Assembly (NCBI GenBank): GCA_963596435.1
Contig: CAVBMG010000001.1
Location: 107,544 to 171,543, forward strand
Origin: COE1 sp963596435
Lineage (GTDB): Bacteria; Bacillota; Clostridia; Lachnospirales; Lachnospiraceae
Direction of reading: 5' to 3'
DNA: 64,000 bases
Below are positions 28,797 through 37,930 of this stretch, one piece after another. Every line of letters starts with the position of its first letter. Position 1 is the first letter of the stretch. The notes beneath the pieces were generated by a model that saw only the letters and a list, made by a program, of their open reading frames with translations, had not been told where the DNA came from and made no database searches. A program made the position numbers and the translations under genes.

Positions 28797-29378
28797 ATGG
28801 GAAGATATACAATTATTGCAGATGTAGGAGAGAAGCTGGTATCTATTTTACAAAGAGAGCTTGTACCGGCGGTTCTGCCCAATCCCAACGAAGTAGGGTT
28901 ATGCAGCCCGGAAGACCATGGAGATATTTCTCTTGGGCTTTTCCTGTATGATGTAAAAGAAAGTGAAGAAGTCAGGCAGCAGGGAGCAGCGGTAATCAAG
29001 AAGGAAAAACTGATGAAACCTCCGATTTATCTTAATCTGTATTACATGATTACCGCATATTCTGGCGGCGATATAAGATATAAGCTTACGCAGGAACAGA
29101 GAATTCTTGGTAAGGTCATGCAGACATTCTATGATTATCCATTGATTCCTCTGGAGGAAGTGGACAAGGATGCCGTCAATGGAATGGATCTGCGGATACA
29201 GATGCAGAAGATCAGTATTGATGAGAAATCAAGGATATGGAATTTTCCCAATGTAGGGAATAAACTGTCTTTGTTTTACAAGGTATCTCCTGTTGCAATC
29301 GAGTCTGAACTGACCAGCGACATGACGAGAGTAACAGATCTGGATATTACAGTAACAAATATGACGTTAAGACGATAA
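28797..29378 (+). CDS. Tail terminator/cap protein (Pvc16-like, DUF4255)
   Basis: 193 aa. The pattern TIIADVGEKLVSILQRELVP, ISLGLFLYDVKESEEVRQQG, LNLYYMITAYSGG and EQRILGKVMQTFYDYPLIPL is characteristic of DUF4255/Pvc16 N-domain proteins. Pvc16/Afp16 caps the distal end of tube and sheath once the final length is reached. In Afp/PVC clusters the gene is near the end of the cluster; here it is between baseplate genes and a STAS gene. AGGGGGATG precedes the ATG. Confidence 0.88.
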   Translation: MGRYTIIADVGEKLVSILQRELVPAVLPNPNEVGLCSPEDHGDISLGLFLYDVKESEEVRQQGAAVIKKEKLMKPPIYLNLYYMITAYSGGDIRYKLTQEQRILGKVMQTFYDYPLIPLEEVDKDAVNGMDLRIQMQKISIDEKSRIWNFPNVGNKLSLFYKVSPVAIESELTSDMTRVTDLDITVTNMTLRR

Positions 29379-29407
29379 AAATATACAATAAAAGGAAGGG
29401 AATAGAA

Positions 29408-29710
29408 ATGCAGATAACAGTAGAAACAATAGAAGACAGAACAATCATTAAAGTTGATGGCAGAGTTGATGCCATGACGACACAGGATTTGCAGGATGTG
29501 ATCATGAATACATTTCAGTCATGCTCCAAAATAGAACTGGATTTCGCGCAGGTAGAATATATATCCAGTGCAGGTCTCAAGACATTACTTCTGGGACAGA
29601 AGACCGCCAATTCAAAGGGTGGACAGTTCACGCTCAGACATGTGAATGATATGGTCATGGAAGTGCTGAATATGACCGGATTTGCCAGCATATTACACAT
29701 TGAGGATTAA
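29408..29710 (+). CDS. STAS-domain anti-sigma factor antagonist-like protein
   Basis: 100 aa, a minimal STAS domain of SpoIIAA/RsbV type: IIKVDGRVDAMTTQDLQDVI, ELDFAQVEYISSAGLKTLLL and a C-terminal LNMTGFASILHI. The YISSAGLK loop carries the serine (Ser53/Ser54) normally phosphorylated by an RsbW-type kinase and dephosphorylated by a PP2C phosphatase. Both enzyme types are encoded downstream (42221 and 40548). A regulator gene in the middle of the structural run, between cap and ATPase, is unusual and suggests that its amount is tied to particle synthesis. AAGGAAGGG lies upstream. Confidence 0.9.
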   Translation: MQITVETIEDRTIIKVDGRVDAMTTQDLQDVIMNTFQSCSKIELDFAQVEYISSAGLKTLLLGQKTANSKGGQFTLRHVNDMVMEVLNMTGFASILHIED

Positions 29711-29736
29711 CTGTACTTGATAAAGGGGGATTGGGT

Positions 29737-30471
29737 ATGTCCAGAATACATATACAGGCGGCTATGACGGTGGAGCTGTACGATCAGTTCACAGGCAGAC
29801 CGATTAAAGACGGACAGGCGTATATTACAGCATTGCCTGAACAGAAGATCATTCATAAGGAAAGTGGCTGTTATGTTTTTCTCTATCCCTTTGTACAAGG
29901 ACAGACAATCACAGTACATTCCCAGATATTTGAGGAACAGCATATAGTAGTGGAACAATGTGTAGAGGACAGCTTCTTTCGCCAGATTATATGGCTTGTA
30001 CCTGACGTGAAGTACAATTATCCACTGGATGCCACTTATATTTATGGAAAAACCACCGGTCAGGGCAGTGAGAAGATTCTGGTATATCTGGAAAAAGAAA
30101 AAAGACCGGTCAGATTATCAGAAGAATATGAAAAAGGCAGTAATCAGATCAGCTTATATGGATGCCAGGAAGAGATGAGAAATACCGAATATGCTTTGTG
30201 CAGCAATAAAGAAGCCACCTGTTCTCTGATTCATATAACACAGGCTGATGACTCTGGCAGATGTACGTTATTGGAGAGTATACCGGTCAGCTATAAGAAA
30301 ACAGAAGCAATATTGCATAAAGTATATCATGCAGTAAGCAAAAAGGATGGAACCTTCTTCCTGGCAATACCTGATGTTCCTGAGGATACCACAGCACATA
30401 TCAAAATAGGTGATACATACTGGACAACACAGATCAGGGCTGGAGAGAAGAACGAATTCATACAGATGTGA
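29737..30471 (+). CDS. Beta-sandwich protein of unknown role in the CIS cluster
   Basis: 244 aa from the ATG at 29737, behind AAAGGGGG; a TTG at 29731 is too close to that site. There is no signal peptide or membrane segment. The sequence suggests two Ig-like or carboxypeptidase-regulatory-like beta domains (VELYDQFTGRPIKDGQAYIT; KKDGTFFLAIPDVPEDTTAH). Such domains are common in baseplate decorations and fibres, so it could be the only small fibre-like element here, but I cannot assign a family. Six-base overlap in phase with surrounding genes is absent; spacing is normal for the operon. Confidence 0.55.
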   Translation: MSRIHIQAAMTVELYDQFTGRPIKDGQAYITALPEQKIIHKESGCYVFLYPFVQGQTITVHSQIFEEQHIVVEQCVEDSFFRQIIWLVPDVKYNYPLDATYIYGKTTGQGSEKILVYLEKEKRPVRLSEEYEKGSNQISLYGCQEEMRNTEYALCSNKEATCSLIHITQADDSGRCTLLESIPVSYKKTEAILHKVYHAVSKKDGTFFLAIPDVPEDTTAHIKIGDTYWTTQIRAGEKNEFIQM

Positions 30472-30493
30472 CAGACAGCAGAAAGGCACGGTT

Positions 30494-32548
30494 ATGGAAA
30501 TGCAGTTATCGGAAATATTTGATACATATTTTGACCGGGAAGAGGCAGGGCAGGCATATGAGAGCGACCAGGATTTGATGGACAATCTGATGCAGACACT
30601 GGATGTCATTTTATTTCTGATGGTGAATCAGGATAAAATGACCTTAGAGGAACAGAAGGAAGTCCTCGACCTGGTTCAAGAACATATAGAAGGAAGATTA
30701 CAGACAACGATGTTTCCTGATTTATTGCATTTTATGCAGTTAAGGGAACTGGATGAGCTGTCAGACTGGCAGCTGTTCTGCATTTTAGTTGGAACAGCCT
30801 GCCATATAGATGATAAATATGAGAAGGTATTTGCCAAGCTGCAGTCCAATGAGAAAGCCAGATATGCATCCTATGGCATTGCATGCAGACTGTTTGAAGT
30901 AAGCAGACTGTCCCAAAGAGGGATTCTTATGCCGACAGATATCCCGGATGAATTTGCAGATAAATATTTCGCTGCAAATGGGGAGATATGGAATCAGGTC
31001 ACGTTATACCACAGACCACTTGTTACTCGGAAAAGAATCTGCAGCTGGTTATATGGAACAGACAGCATACCTTATGAAATGAGTACATGGTGTGAGGTAT
31101 ATGACGGCAGCAGGCAGCAGGTTGTATTTTTAAGCTATGAACAGCAGCATGACCAGATGCGGCAGCTGATGCAGACCGGGGAAGCCTTACCGGTAATTGC
31201 TGTCGAAGGCAAAAAAGGAAGCGGACGCCGGCAGCTGATCAGATGCATGATGTCTGAACGCAGAGAAAGAGTGATTTTTGCTGATTTTCGCAGAATTGCA
31301 CAGCTTGAACAGGACAAAGATAAGATAGATGCACTGTTTCTGGAAAGCATATTGCAGAATAGTGCATTGTGTATATGTAATTGCACCAACACAGAAAGCA
31401 TGGAGTATATCCTGCAAAAGAAAAGACGCTGCCCTCTGTTTGTGACAACAGATGAAGAGTACGGAAACTATCTGAGCAGTCAACACAATATCTTCAGGAT
31501 TACTATGCCACGTCCCTCCATGGAAGATAAAATCACATTCTGGAAGTATTTCCTGGAAAAGAGGGATATTACAGAGACAGACCCGGTGGAATTAAGCAAT
31601 AAGTATGCCCTGAATGCCGGGGAGATTGACCAGATACTGGATTATGCCTTCACGCTTGCCAACAGTATGGGAAGAAGGAGGGTGCAGGAGCAGGATGTGA
31701 TAACGGCAATCAGAAAGAAAAATACAGTAGCGCTTGGCTCCTTTGCAGAGCTGTTGGAGATGAAAGTCGGCTGGGATGATCTGATCATAGAGCCTGAGGT
31801 CAGAACCCAGCTGCAATATATATGTAACAGAGTCATGTATAAAAAGGTAGTAGGCACAGACTGGGGATTTGCACAGAAAGCAGCATATGGCAAGGGCACC
31901 TGTGCGTTGTTCTATGGACCGCCCGGAACCGGTAAGACAATGGCAGCACAGGTACTGGCGAATGAATTGGGGCTTGATCTGTACCGGATTGATATATCAC
32001 AGATGATCAGTAAATACATTGGTGAGACGCAGAAGAATGTATCAGAGCTGTTTGATAAAGCAAAAGACAGCAATGCATTGTTATTTTTTGACGAGGCAGA
32101 TGCCTTTTTCGCCAAAAGAACAGAGATTTCGGATTCCAATGACAGAAATGCCAACGCAGAAGTAGCACATCTGTTGCAAAAGCTGGAGGGCTATGAAGGA
32201 ATTTCGATTCTGGCAACGAATCTGAATGAAAATATAGATAATGCTTTTAAACGAAGGATTAAATACATGGTGCGCTTCCAGCTTCCAGATAAAGCGACAA
32301 GAAGGCTGTTCTGGAATAAAATGCTCCCACCGCAGGCACCAGTGGAAGAAGGGCTTGAGCTGGAATATTTTGCAGACCATTTTGAAATATCCGGCAGTGA
32401 GATCAAGGAGTGCATGTTCCATGCCGCCTATATGGCTGCCAGTGAAGGCGTTCCCATCGGGAACAGACACATTATGGAAGCATTGAAATTGTGCATGGGT
32501 AAATACGGAAAGATTCTGACAAAGGATGATTTCGGATATCTGATATAA
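30494..32548 (+). CDS. AAA ATPase (Afp15/Pvc15-like)
   Basis: 684 aa from the ATG at 30494. The N-terminal region is helical. Around residues 230-250 a degenerate P-loop, EGKKGSGRRQLIR, marks an inactive-looking first AAA fold. The second AAA domain is complete: Walker A YGPPGTGKT (about 474), Walker B LLFFDEADAFF (about 530), sensor ATNLNENID and the arginine-rich AFKRRIKYMVRF. Afp15/Pvc15 ATPases are needed for assembly or cargo loading and contain the same degenerate-plus-active arrangement. The ribosome binding site (AAAGG) is modest, with the start 23 bases after the previous stop. Confidence 0.9.
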   Translation: MEMQLSEIFDTYFDREEAGQAYESDQDLMDNLMQTLDVILFLMVNQDKMTLEEQKEVLDLVQEHIEGRLQTTMFPDLLHFMQLRELDELSDWQLFCILVGTACHIDDKYEKVFAKLQSNEKARYASYGIACRLFEVSRLSQRGILMPTDIPDEFADKYFAANGEIWNQVTLYHRPLVTRKRICSWLYGTDSIPYEMSTWCEVYDGSRQQVVFLSYEQQHDQMRQLMQTGEALPVIAVEGKKGSGRRQLIRCMMSERRERVIFADFRRIAQLEQDKDKIDALFLESILQNSALCICNCTNTESMEYILQKKRRCPLFVTTDEEYGNYLSSQHNIFRITMPRPSMEDKITFWKYFLEKRDITETDPVELSNKYALNAGEIDQILDYAFTLANSMGRRRVQEQDVITAIRKKNTVALGSFAELLEMKVGWDDLIIEPEVRTQLQYICNRVMYKKVVGTDWGFAQKAAYGKGTCALFYGPPGTGKTMAAQVLANELGLDLYRIDISQMISKYIGETQKNVSELFDKAKDSNALLFFDEADAFFAKRTEISDSNDRNANAEVAHLLQKLEGYEGISILATNLNENIDNAFKRRIKYMVRFQLPDKATRRLFWNKMLPPQAPVEEGLELEYFADHFEISGSEIKECMFHAAYMAASEGVPIGNRHIMEALKLCMGKYGKILTKDDFGYLI

Positions 32549-32564
32549 AAGGAGAGGATGCTGT

Positions 32565-33587
32565 ATGGCTGAATATGATGTAGCGAAAATACAGGAGAAA
32601 AATACTGCCAAAGACAGAAAGAATATGTCGGCACAGGAACTGGCAGTACTCAGTAATGTATATGGAATAGAAAAAGTCAGTACATTTGATCAGTCACAGG
32701 ATTCCACGCAGGAAGATATAAGAAATGTGAATGATATTTCCACAAAGTCGCAAAAAGCAGGCTGGAACAGTGCTTTGGATTTCCTGAGTGGTCTTTTCAT
32801 ATGGAGAGATAAAATCGACTTTACTGTAAATGGAACACGTTTTACAGGGCGGCACGGCTATCAGGTCAGAGGTGGTGCTGTGCCTGTTTTTGATGGTGTT
32901 GTCGTTGATTTCCTTCCGGCTACACTCAAGGGTGATTTTACCGACAATTCCACAATGATGGCAGGCGGTAACAATGCCCAGTTAGTAGTCTATCCCAGAA
33001 ATATGGACACGATGTTCTCCGTTAAGCTTGATGATAATGTAACAATCGGTATCGATGAGGGCTCACCATTCATTATAGGAGAGTCCAAAGAGAATATCTC
33101 CATTACACAGAACCAGGAGAACGGCAGACAAGTCTCCATTCATGCAGATGGTGTAATGCTGAAAAAGACCAAAGATACTGACTTTAGGAATACGAGACTT
33201 GAACTGCTTGAGCCGGTAGTGGACAATCCTGAAGAAACCAGAGAAGTGGAAGACGTATCCATCACCAGTGCAGGTGTGGTGATCAGCTATCAGGAGAAGC
33301 CGGAAGAAAAGAGTGAAGAAGTCCGGGAACAGGACAAGGAAGAGACCAAGGAAGAAACCAAGGAAGAAACCAAGGAAGAGACTAAGGAAGAAATCAAGGA
33401 AGAGACTGATAAAGAAGTCCAGGAACAGGTACAGGAAGAAACAGACAGATTCTCACTGTCCAATAGCTTTGACATATTAGGTAAGGGCGGTGATGAGGAG
33501 GAAGAAGAGGACAAAGAGAAAGAAGAGGATAAAGAGAAAAAAGAGGAAGAATCAGCTCTTAAAAAAATAAAGGAATTCTGGGATTGA
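32565..33587 (+). CDS. Putative CIS cargo/accessory protein with acidic repeat tail
   Basis: 340 aa. Residues 60-225 form a beta-rich region (DKIDFTVNGTRFTGRHGYQV, GVVVDFLPATLKGDF) of no family known to me. The C-terminal third is low complexity, with six KEET-type units and Asp/Glu/Lys runs, ending SALKKIKEFWD. AAAGGAGAGG precedes the ATG. The next reading frame starts 20 bases later, has a poor start, is open from 33571 and would continue the protein naturally if one base were added near 33580. The gene may therefore be the front part of one ~1600-aa protein. Placement right after the loading ATPase suggests cargo; that is inference. Confidence 0.5.
   Translation: MAEYDVAKIQEKNTAKDRKNMSAQELAVLSNVYGIEKVSTFDQSQDSTQEDIRNVNDISTKSQKAGWNSALDFLSGLFIWRDKIDFTVNGTRFTGRHGYQVRGGAVPVFDGVVVDFLPATLKGDFTDNSTMMAGGNNAQLVVYPRNMDTMFSVKLDDNVTIGIDEGSPFIIGESKENISITQNQENGRQVSIHADGVMLKKTKDTDFRNTRLELLEPVVDNPEETREVEDVSITSAGVVISYQEKPEEKSEEVREQDKEETKEETKEETKEETKEEIKEETDKEVQEQVQEETDRFSLSNSFDILGKGGDEEEEEDKEKEEDKEKKEEESALKKIKEFWD
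33336..33407 (+). repeat. Six tandem 12-bp units encoding KEET
   Basis: Six consecutive 12-base units of the form AAGGARGARACY lie in frame and encode KEET (one unit reads KEEI). They form a charged, probably helical linker in the protein starting at 32565. Such tracts vary in copy number by slippage. Confidence 0.85.
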
Positions 33588-33606
33588 GTATTTTACAAAA
33601 GGAACA

Positions 33607-36600
33607 GTGCCATCCCCTGAAAACAATCCCTTTGGTGATCTTTCAGGTGTTGATAAGGAAGGAGAAACGGATATTTCAGTTAAATTCCCGATTCTTCCGG
33701 GATTGAATTTCAAAGTTGGTTTTGAACCTGGATATGAGATCAAACTGAGCGGTACGTATTTTCTGGAAGAAGCTGAAAATTCTGCAATTACAATAAAAGG
33801 ACTGGCTGAAAAGATCAATAATTTATTCGATGAAAAGAAGGCAGATAAAGAAAGTACGGGAAATACGGAAAACAAGGCAGATAACAGGGAGCTTGCCCGG
33901 ATTATAGATATGGCAGAAGGCTTAAAATTCAAATTAGGTGGTGGATTAAAGGTAGATGGTTCACTGGCTCTGAAATTTAAAGCAGGTCTTCAGGCAGATG
34001 CTTCCTATCTGTTTCAGGCAGAAGCCAATCTGTACGCAGAGGGAAAACTGCAAGGAAGGGAGGATACAGGATTAGCCAAAGCACAGTTATCCACTACCAT
34101 AGGAATAGAGAATGGAAAGCTGGCAGTAGGGGATCAGGTCTATCTTAATCTGGAGTCAGGGCTGTCTTTTAATGCCGGTGTGGGTACAGAGGGCAAAATT
34201 GTCTCCAGACTTTTCAGCTGGGAGAAAGAGCTATGGAATAAAGAGTTTGCTTCTGTTTCTATCTTTGAAGTAAATATGGACAGTCAGTTTGCTGCACCAA
34301 TAGATGAAGGGATTAACGGTTTCAAGATGGTAAAGAGCGGTATCGGTTTTAAGACAATGTCCGGGAAAATGAGGGAGAAGAAATGGGACAATCTTAAATT
34401 ACAGATGAAGGAGCCTTCTCCTGTTGTAAATATGCTGATTAAGAGTGCAAGTACACAGATGGAAGATATGGATTCTCTGATACAGGAATATGAGGAGCTG
34501 AAGAAAAACACGCTATACATGGATGATTCCCGCAGCCTTTCCAAGCAGGAAGGGGAGGATTCTTTCCATAATATGAAGGAGCATTTTATTAATTTCACAC
34601 AGAAACTGGAAGATGAACTGCAGAAGGCTGGCGTTACATTAAAGAGCATTCAGGGGGTAGTGGATAATATATTACAGGGAAAAGCATATCAGTCTAACAT
34701 GAAGAAAACAGAAGAAAACATAGAGAAACACAAAGAACGTCTCAGACAAATGGAGGAGTGGTCAAATTCCCTGAAAAATGGTGAAAATGATGTGACAGGA
34801 TTGCGTGACAGTCAGGCATTTGCCAAGTATCAGGAGATTACAGGCAGCAATGGTGCAGGTATGGTATCTGCAAGTAAAAAGGATATCAGTGAGCAGGCAA
34901 AGATGAATGTGGCAACGAGGGAAAAACTGTTAAAATATGAAGAAAGAAGGCAGCAAGAGGTTTTAAAGGATAAGGATAAGCTGCTGGATGAATTGAATGC
35001 AGAGCTGGAAGCTTCAGGAATAGATAAAATGACAGCCAATCCCCAATTTTTGAAGTTTTATCTGAATAAGGAAAAGCATAGCGGCCTGCTGAACCACATA
35101 TCTATGTACTATCGCAATAAACAGAGCATATTGGATTATGAAAAGTCAAGATATAGGGCTGTGACCAATAAACATTTAGATAGAAAAAAAATACTTGAAG
35201 CTAAAATAAAAGCGGAGGGAATAGATTCAACAGTGCCTAACAAAGAATTTGTTAAATTTTATGAAAAAGAATTTGATGCAAAGCAGATGTTGACTGATTT
35301 GATCAATACAAAAAAAACAACTGTTGATAATCTTATCAGCTATGAAGTAGCAAAAGTAACGGAGACGACAAAGTCTAAAAATTATTTTGAAAAAATCCAG
35401 GAACTGGAAAAGGCTAAGGAAGAATGGAATAGTGCACCGGAAGAAAAAAAGAAGGATGAGATAGCGGCTGAGGCAAGAAAAAAGTTTTTTGATTATGAAG
35501 GCAGAAATGTTGTCAGAAAGCAATCCTATAAAATGGCAACAGCTGAGAATCTGAAAGATTATGAAAAGAACTGGCAGGCAGCTAGTAAAAGTAAGCAGGA
35601 AAAAAGCCAGCATGCGGCTGATAATTACCATGCGTTACAGAACATGATAGCAGAAGATGCCAGATCAGGTCAGATAGAGCAGGGTGATGGTGACAGAGGT
35701 AAGCTGCTGCACTCTATGTCTAAAGCAGGACGCGCAAATCTGGTTCAGATGATCAAAGATGGAATAATTGATACGACACCAATCCAAAAGGCAAGTAATA
35801 CTAATCTGACTGAAACAATCAAGGACAATGTTTCACTGGAGACACTTGTGGAATATCAGAGGAAGCGATTGGAAGAAGGAAAGGAAGCTCCGAATGCTGA
35901 AGCAAAGATTATTTATTTGAAAAACTGCATTAACAATATAAGAAAGCTTGAGAAGGAATCTGCACGGCAGGAACTGATTGAACGAGTCAGGGAACAGTAT
36001 TTTTCAGGTGAATTATGGCGGGAGTTATATGGTGAGAGTAACAAGAGCATTCGGGATGAACATAAGGAGTTGGTCAAAAAAATATCGAATCAGGAAATCA
36101 ATGATGTGTTTGTCCTACATGATTTCTGGATGAAAGAATATGACCAGTATAAAGGTGTCCATGATAAAAGAGCCGAAAAAATAAGCCAGTTACAAAATGA
36201 AAGACTTAATGATATGCAGATATGGGATGCATATAAAGCAATGGGGGCAGGTAAAAGATTTAAGAAAGAGTGGGTAAGAGCTCATTCGAATAAATCGCTT
36301 AATGATATTACAATAGATCAAATGATTCTATATGAGAAACGCCAATTAAGAAAAGAAACCAGACAAGGCTGGTTAAAACAGCAGATGCTGAAGCTTAAGG
36401 CAGGAGATAATGCAGATTTTCTGATAAAGGGCGGGCATTATCAAAGAGTACTGTCTCTTATGGAATGGAGAGATGAGGAATTCAAAGAGGGAGAGACAGA
36501 AGAGGAGCATACCAGGGAAATACTCCGCAGGTATCAGGAAGAGCTGTATGCAGGCGGAGGCTATGAGGATTATCTGGAAGAACATAGGTATGAATTGGTA

Positions 36601-37416
36601 TGCCCTATAGATATTCTGTTATATGAAGGTGATAGGGCGTTACAAAAAGGTGAAAAACACATAAAGCGCATTGAGTATTTAAATACGATAGAAGGAGAGG
36701 AATTATCCTGGGATGATATGGATGATTATCGTCGCAAGGCAATGGCTGATGGAGATGGGATAAAGGACAAGATCAATAATGTAGTCAGCCAGGTATATTC
36801 AGGTTACAGTACCGGCTATGATAAATCACTGAAAGCAGAGGAGGTATTGACACCGCAGATGATTCTGGACTATGAAAATGACCAAAGGGAAGAGCTTTCC
36901 CAAAAACATGGGGACAGAATCTGCTTGCTTCAAAATGAGGGAGTAAGGGACGATGAGATATGGGAAAAGTATCAGCAATATGGTGGCGGAAAGAGATTTG
37001 CCAAAGTAAACAAAGCCGAGATATCCAAGGAAAGTGAAGAAGTAACGCATAACTTCTATAATTACGATAATATCACGGCTTATGAGAAGGGAAGGGTGGA
37101 ACACTACAATACGATTAAGAATAGTATTAATGAGCCCGTTAAGAATATGCAGATAAAAGCAACAGAATTGCAGAAAAAAATGGAAGAATTGCAAGTAATT
37201 CAGGATGAATTAAACAAGGTGACTCCGAAAACGTTCTTCCTTGGAAATAACGCTATGGATAAAACAGTCAGTGATCTCCAACAGAATTCAGCTGATTCCC
37301 AGAATATTATGAATGCGGATGATATGGATAAATATGTAACAGTGATTGCGGGAAAGGCAAAGGAACTGGATGACTATCTGAACGATGAGGACGTAGAGGA
37401 ATTATTTGAACTATAG
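33607..37416 (+). CDS. Large repeat-containing protein, candidate CIS cargo or scaffold
   Basis: 1269 aa from a GTG at 33607, whose AAAAGGA is only about three bases away. Residues 1-230 are beta-rich, with alternating FKLGGGLKVDGSLALKFKAG-type strands. The rest is helical and charged with recurring units ending in YExxR: LKYEERRQ, LDYEKSRYR, VEYQRKRLE, LYEKRQLRK, LDYENDQRE, AYEKGRVEH. A longer copy pair is LQNERLNDMQIWDAYKAMGA and LQNEGVRDDEIWEKYQQYGG, each followed by GKRF. No signal peptide, membrane helix or enzyme motif was recognised. It may be fused with the upstream protein by frameshift. The next gene encodes a chaperone-like protein, which supports an injected-cargo hypothesis; a scaffold is equally possible. 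Confidence 0.5.
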   Translation: MPSPENNPFGDLSGVDKEGETDISVKFPILPGLNFKVGFEPGYEIKLSGTYFLEEAENSAITIKGLAEKINNLFDEKKADKESTGNTENKADNRELARIIDMAEGLKFKLGGGLKVDGSLALKFKAGLQADASYLFQAEANLYAEGKLQGREDTGLAKAQLSTTIGIENGKLAVGDQVYLNLESGLSFNAGVGTEGKIVSRLFSWEKELWNKEFASVSIFEVNMDSQFAAPIDEGINGFKMVKSGIGFKTMSGKMREKKWDNLKLQMKEPSPVVNMLIKSASTQMEDMDSLIQEYEELKKNTLYMDDSRSLSKQEGEDSFHNMKEHFINFTQKLEDELQKAGVTLKSIQGVVDNILQGKAYQSNMKKTEENIEKHKERLRQMEEWSNSLKNGENDVTGLRDSQAFAKYQEITGSNGAGMVSASKKDISEQAKMNVATREKLLKYEERRQQEVLKDKDKLLDELNAELEASGIDKMTANPQFLKFYLNKEKHSGLLNHISMYYRNKQSILDYEKSRYRAVTNKHLDRKKILEAKIKAEGIDSTVPNKEFVKFYEKEFDAKQMLTDLINTKKTTVDNLISYEVAKVTETTKSKNYFEKIQELEKAKEEWNSAPEEKKKDEIAAEARKKFFDYEGRNVVRKQSYKMATAENLKDYEKNWQAASKSKQEKSQHAADNYHALQNMIAEDARSGQIEQGDGDRGKLLHSMSKAGRANLVQMIKDGIIDTTPIQKASNTNLTETIKDNVSLETLVEYQRKRLEEGKEAPNAEAKIIYLKNCINNIRKLEKESARQELIERVREQYFSGELWRELYGESNKSIRDEHKELVKKISNQEINDVFVLHDFWMKEYDQYKGVHDKRAEKISQLQNERLNDMQIWDAYKAMGAGKRFKKEWVRAHSNKSLNDITIDQMILYEKRQLRKETRQGWLKQQMLKLKAGDNADFLIKGGHYQRVLSLMEWRDEEFKEGETEEEHTREILRRYQEELYAGGGYEDYLEEHRYELVCPIDILLYEGDRALQKGEKHIKRIEYLNTIEGEELSWDDMDDYRRKAMADGDGIKDKINNVVSQVYSGYSTGYDKSLKAEEVLTPQMILDYENDQREELSQKHGDRICLLQNEGVRDDEIWEKYQQYGGGKRFAKVNKAEISKESEEVTHNFYNYDNITAYEKGRVEHYNTIKNSINEPVKNMQIKATELQKKMEELQVIQDELNKVTPKTFFLGNNAMDKTVSDLQQNSADSQNIMNADDMDKYVTVIAGKAKELDDYLNDEDVEELFEL

Positions 37417-37445
37417 AACACAGAAGAAAATGAGCATGGAAAGGG

Positions 37446-37883
37446 ATGGTGAAGAAGTTGAATATCAGAGAACATTTTCTACAGTTTACACAGGATGAGA
37501 ACATTCCAGTCGTACAGATTGACAGAGATATGGATGTGCCGTCTGACCTGCATATCATGATCATTGGGGAACATGGTAAATGGGATGGGATAGCCGTGCC
37601 TTTTGAAGAGGAGAAGCTGTTTGTATTCTATGTAAATATGGGTCTTCTCGTTCCTGATGAGAAGAGAGAGAAGATTGCAGACTGGATGATGAAGAAGAAC
37701 TTCCTGTATCAGTATGGTGGTCTGTATATGGATACGCAGACAGGAACTGCGATCACAAGATGCAGTATGCATATCTATGGTTCAGATGAGGACAAACAGG
37801 AGCTGATCCGCAAGGCAGTCTATACAAGTGCTGTCATTGCAGATCAGACATACGAAGAACTGAGTGGCTTATTGTCTATGTGA
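37446..37883 (+). CDS. YbjN/CesT-like putative chaperone
   Basis: Up to 145 aa. The alternating pattern LHIMIIGEHGKWDGIAVPFE, EKLFVFYVNMGLLVPDEKRE, ADWMMKKNFLYQYGGLYMDT, and a long C-terminal helix resembles YbjN and type III secretion chaperone folds. Such small acidic proteins bind effectors. It follows the large putative cargo gene immediately, as chaperone genes often do. The start is uncertain: the ATG at 37446 abuts GGAAAGGG, and GTG at 37449 or TTG at 37458 would have better spacing. Fold assignment is by pattern only. Confidence 0.55.
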   Translation: MVKKLNIREHFLQFTQDENIPVVQIDRDMDVPSDLHIMIIGEHGKWDGIAVPFEEEKLFVFYVNMGLLVPDEKREKIADWMMKKNFLYQYGGLYMDTQTGTAITRCSMHIYGSDEDKQELIRKAVYTSAVIADQTYEELSGLLSM

Positions 37884-37930
37884 CAGCCTGCATTACCGGG
37901 CAGGATAAAAGAGAGTGTATTGGGAGAAAG

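Noticed and set aside
12243..32548. Prophage or phage remnant
   Set aside because: No capsid, portal, terminase, integrase, repressor or lysis genes; Pvc16-like cap, Afp15-like ATPase, DUF4280 and CIS_tube proteins indicate an eCIS-type system.
32081..32611. Minus-strand open frame of 176 codons
   Set aside because: Opposite the AAA ATPase gene end, composition and motifs do not support coding.
33336..33407. CRISPR-like repeats
   Set aside because: The 12-base units are in-frame coding repeats (KEET) without spacers.
33560..33607. Programmed frameshift between the two cargo-like frames
   Set aside because: A shift of +1 is needed, and neither a slippery run in phase nor an RF2-type CTT-TGA site is present near the stop at 33585; kept only as a possible mutation or separate start.
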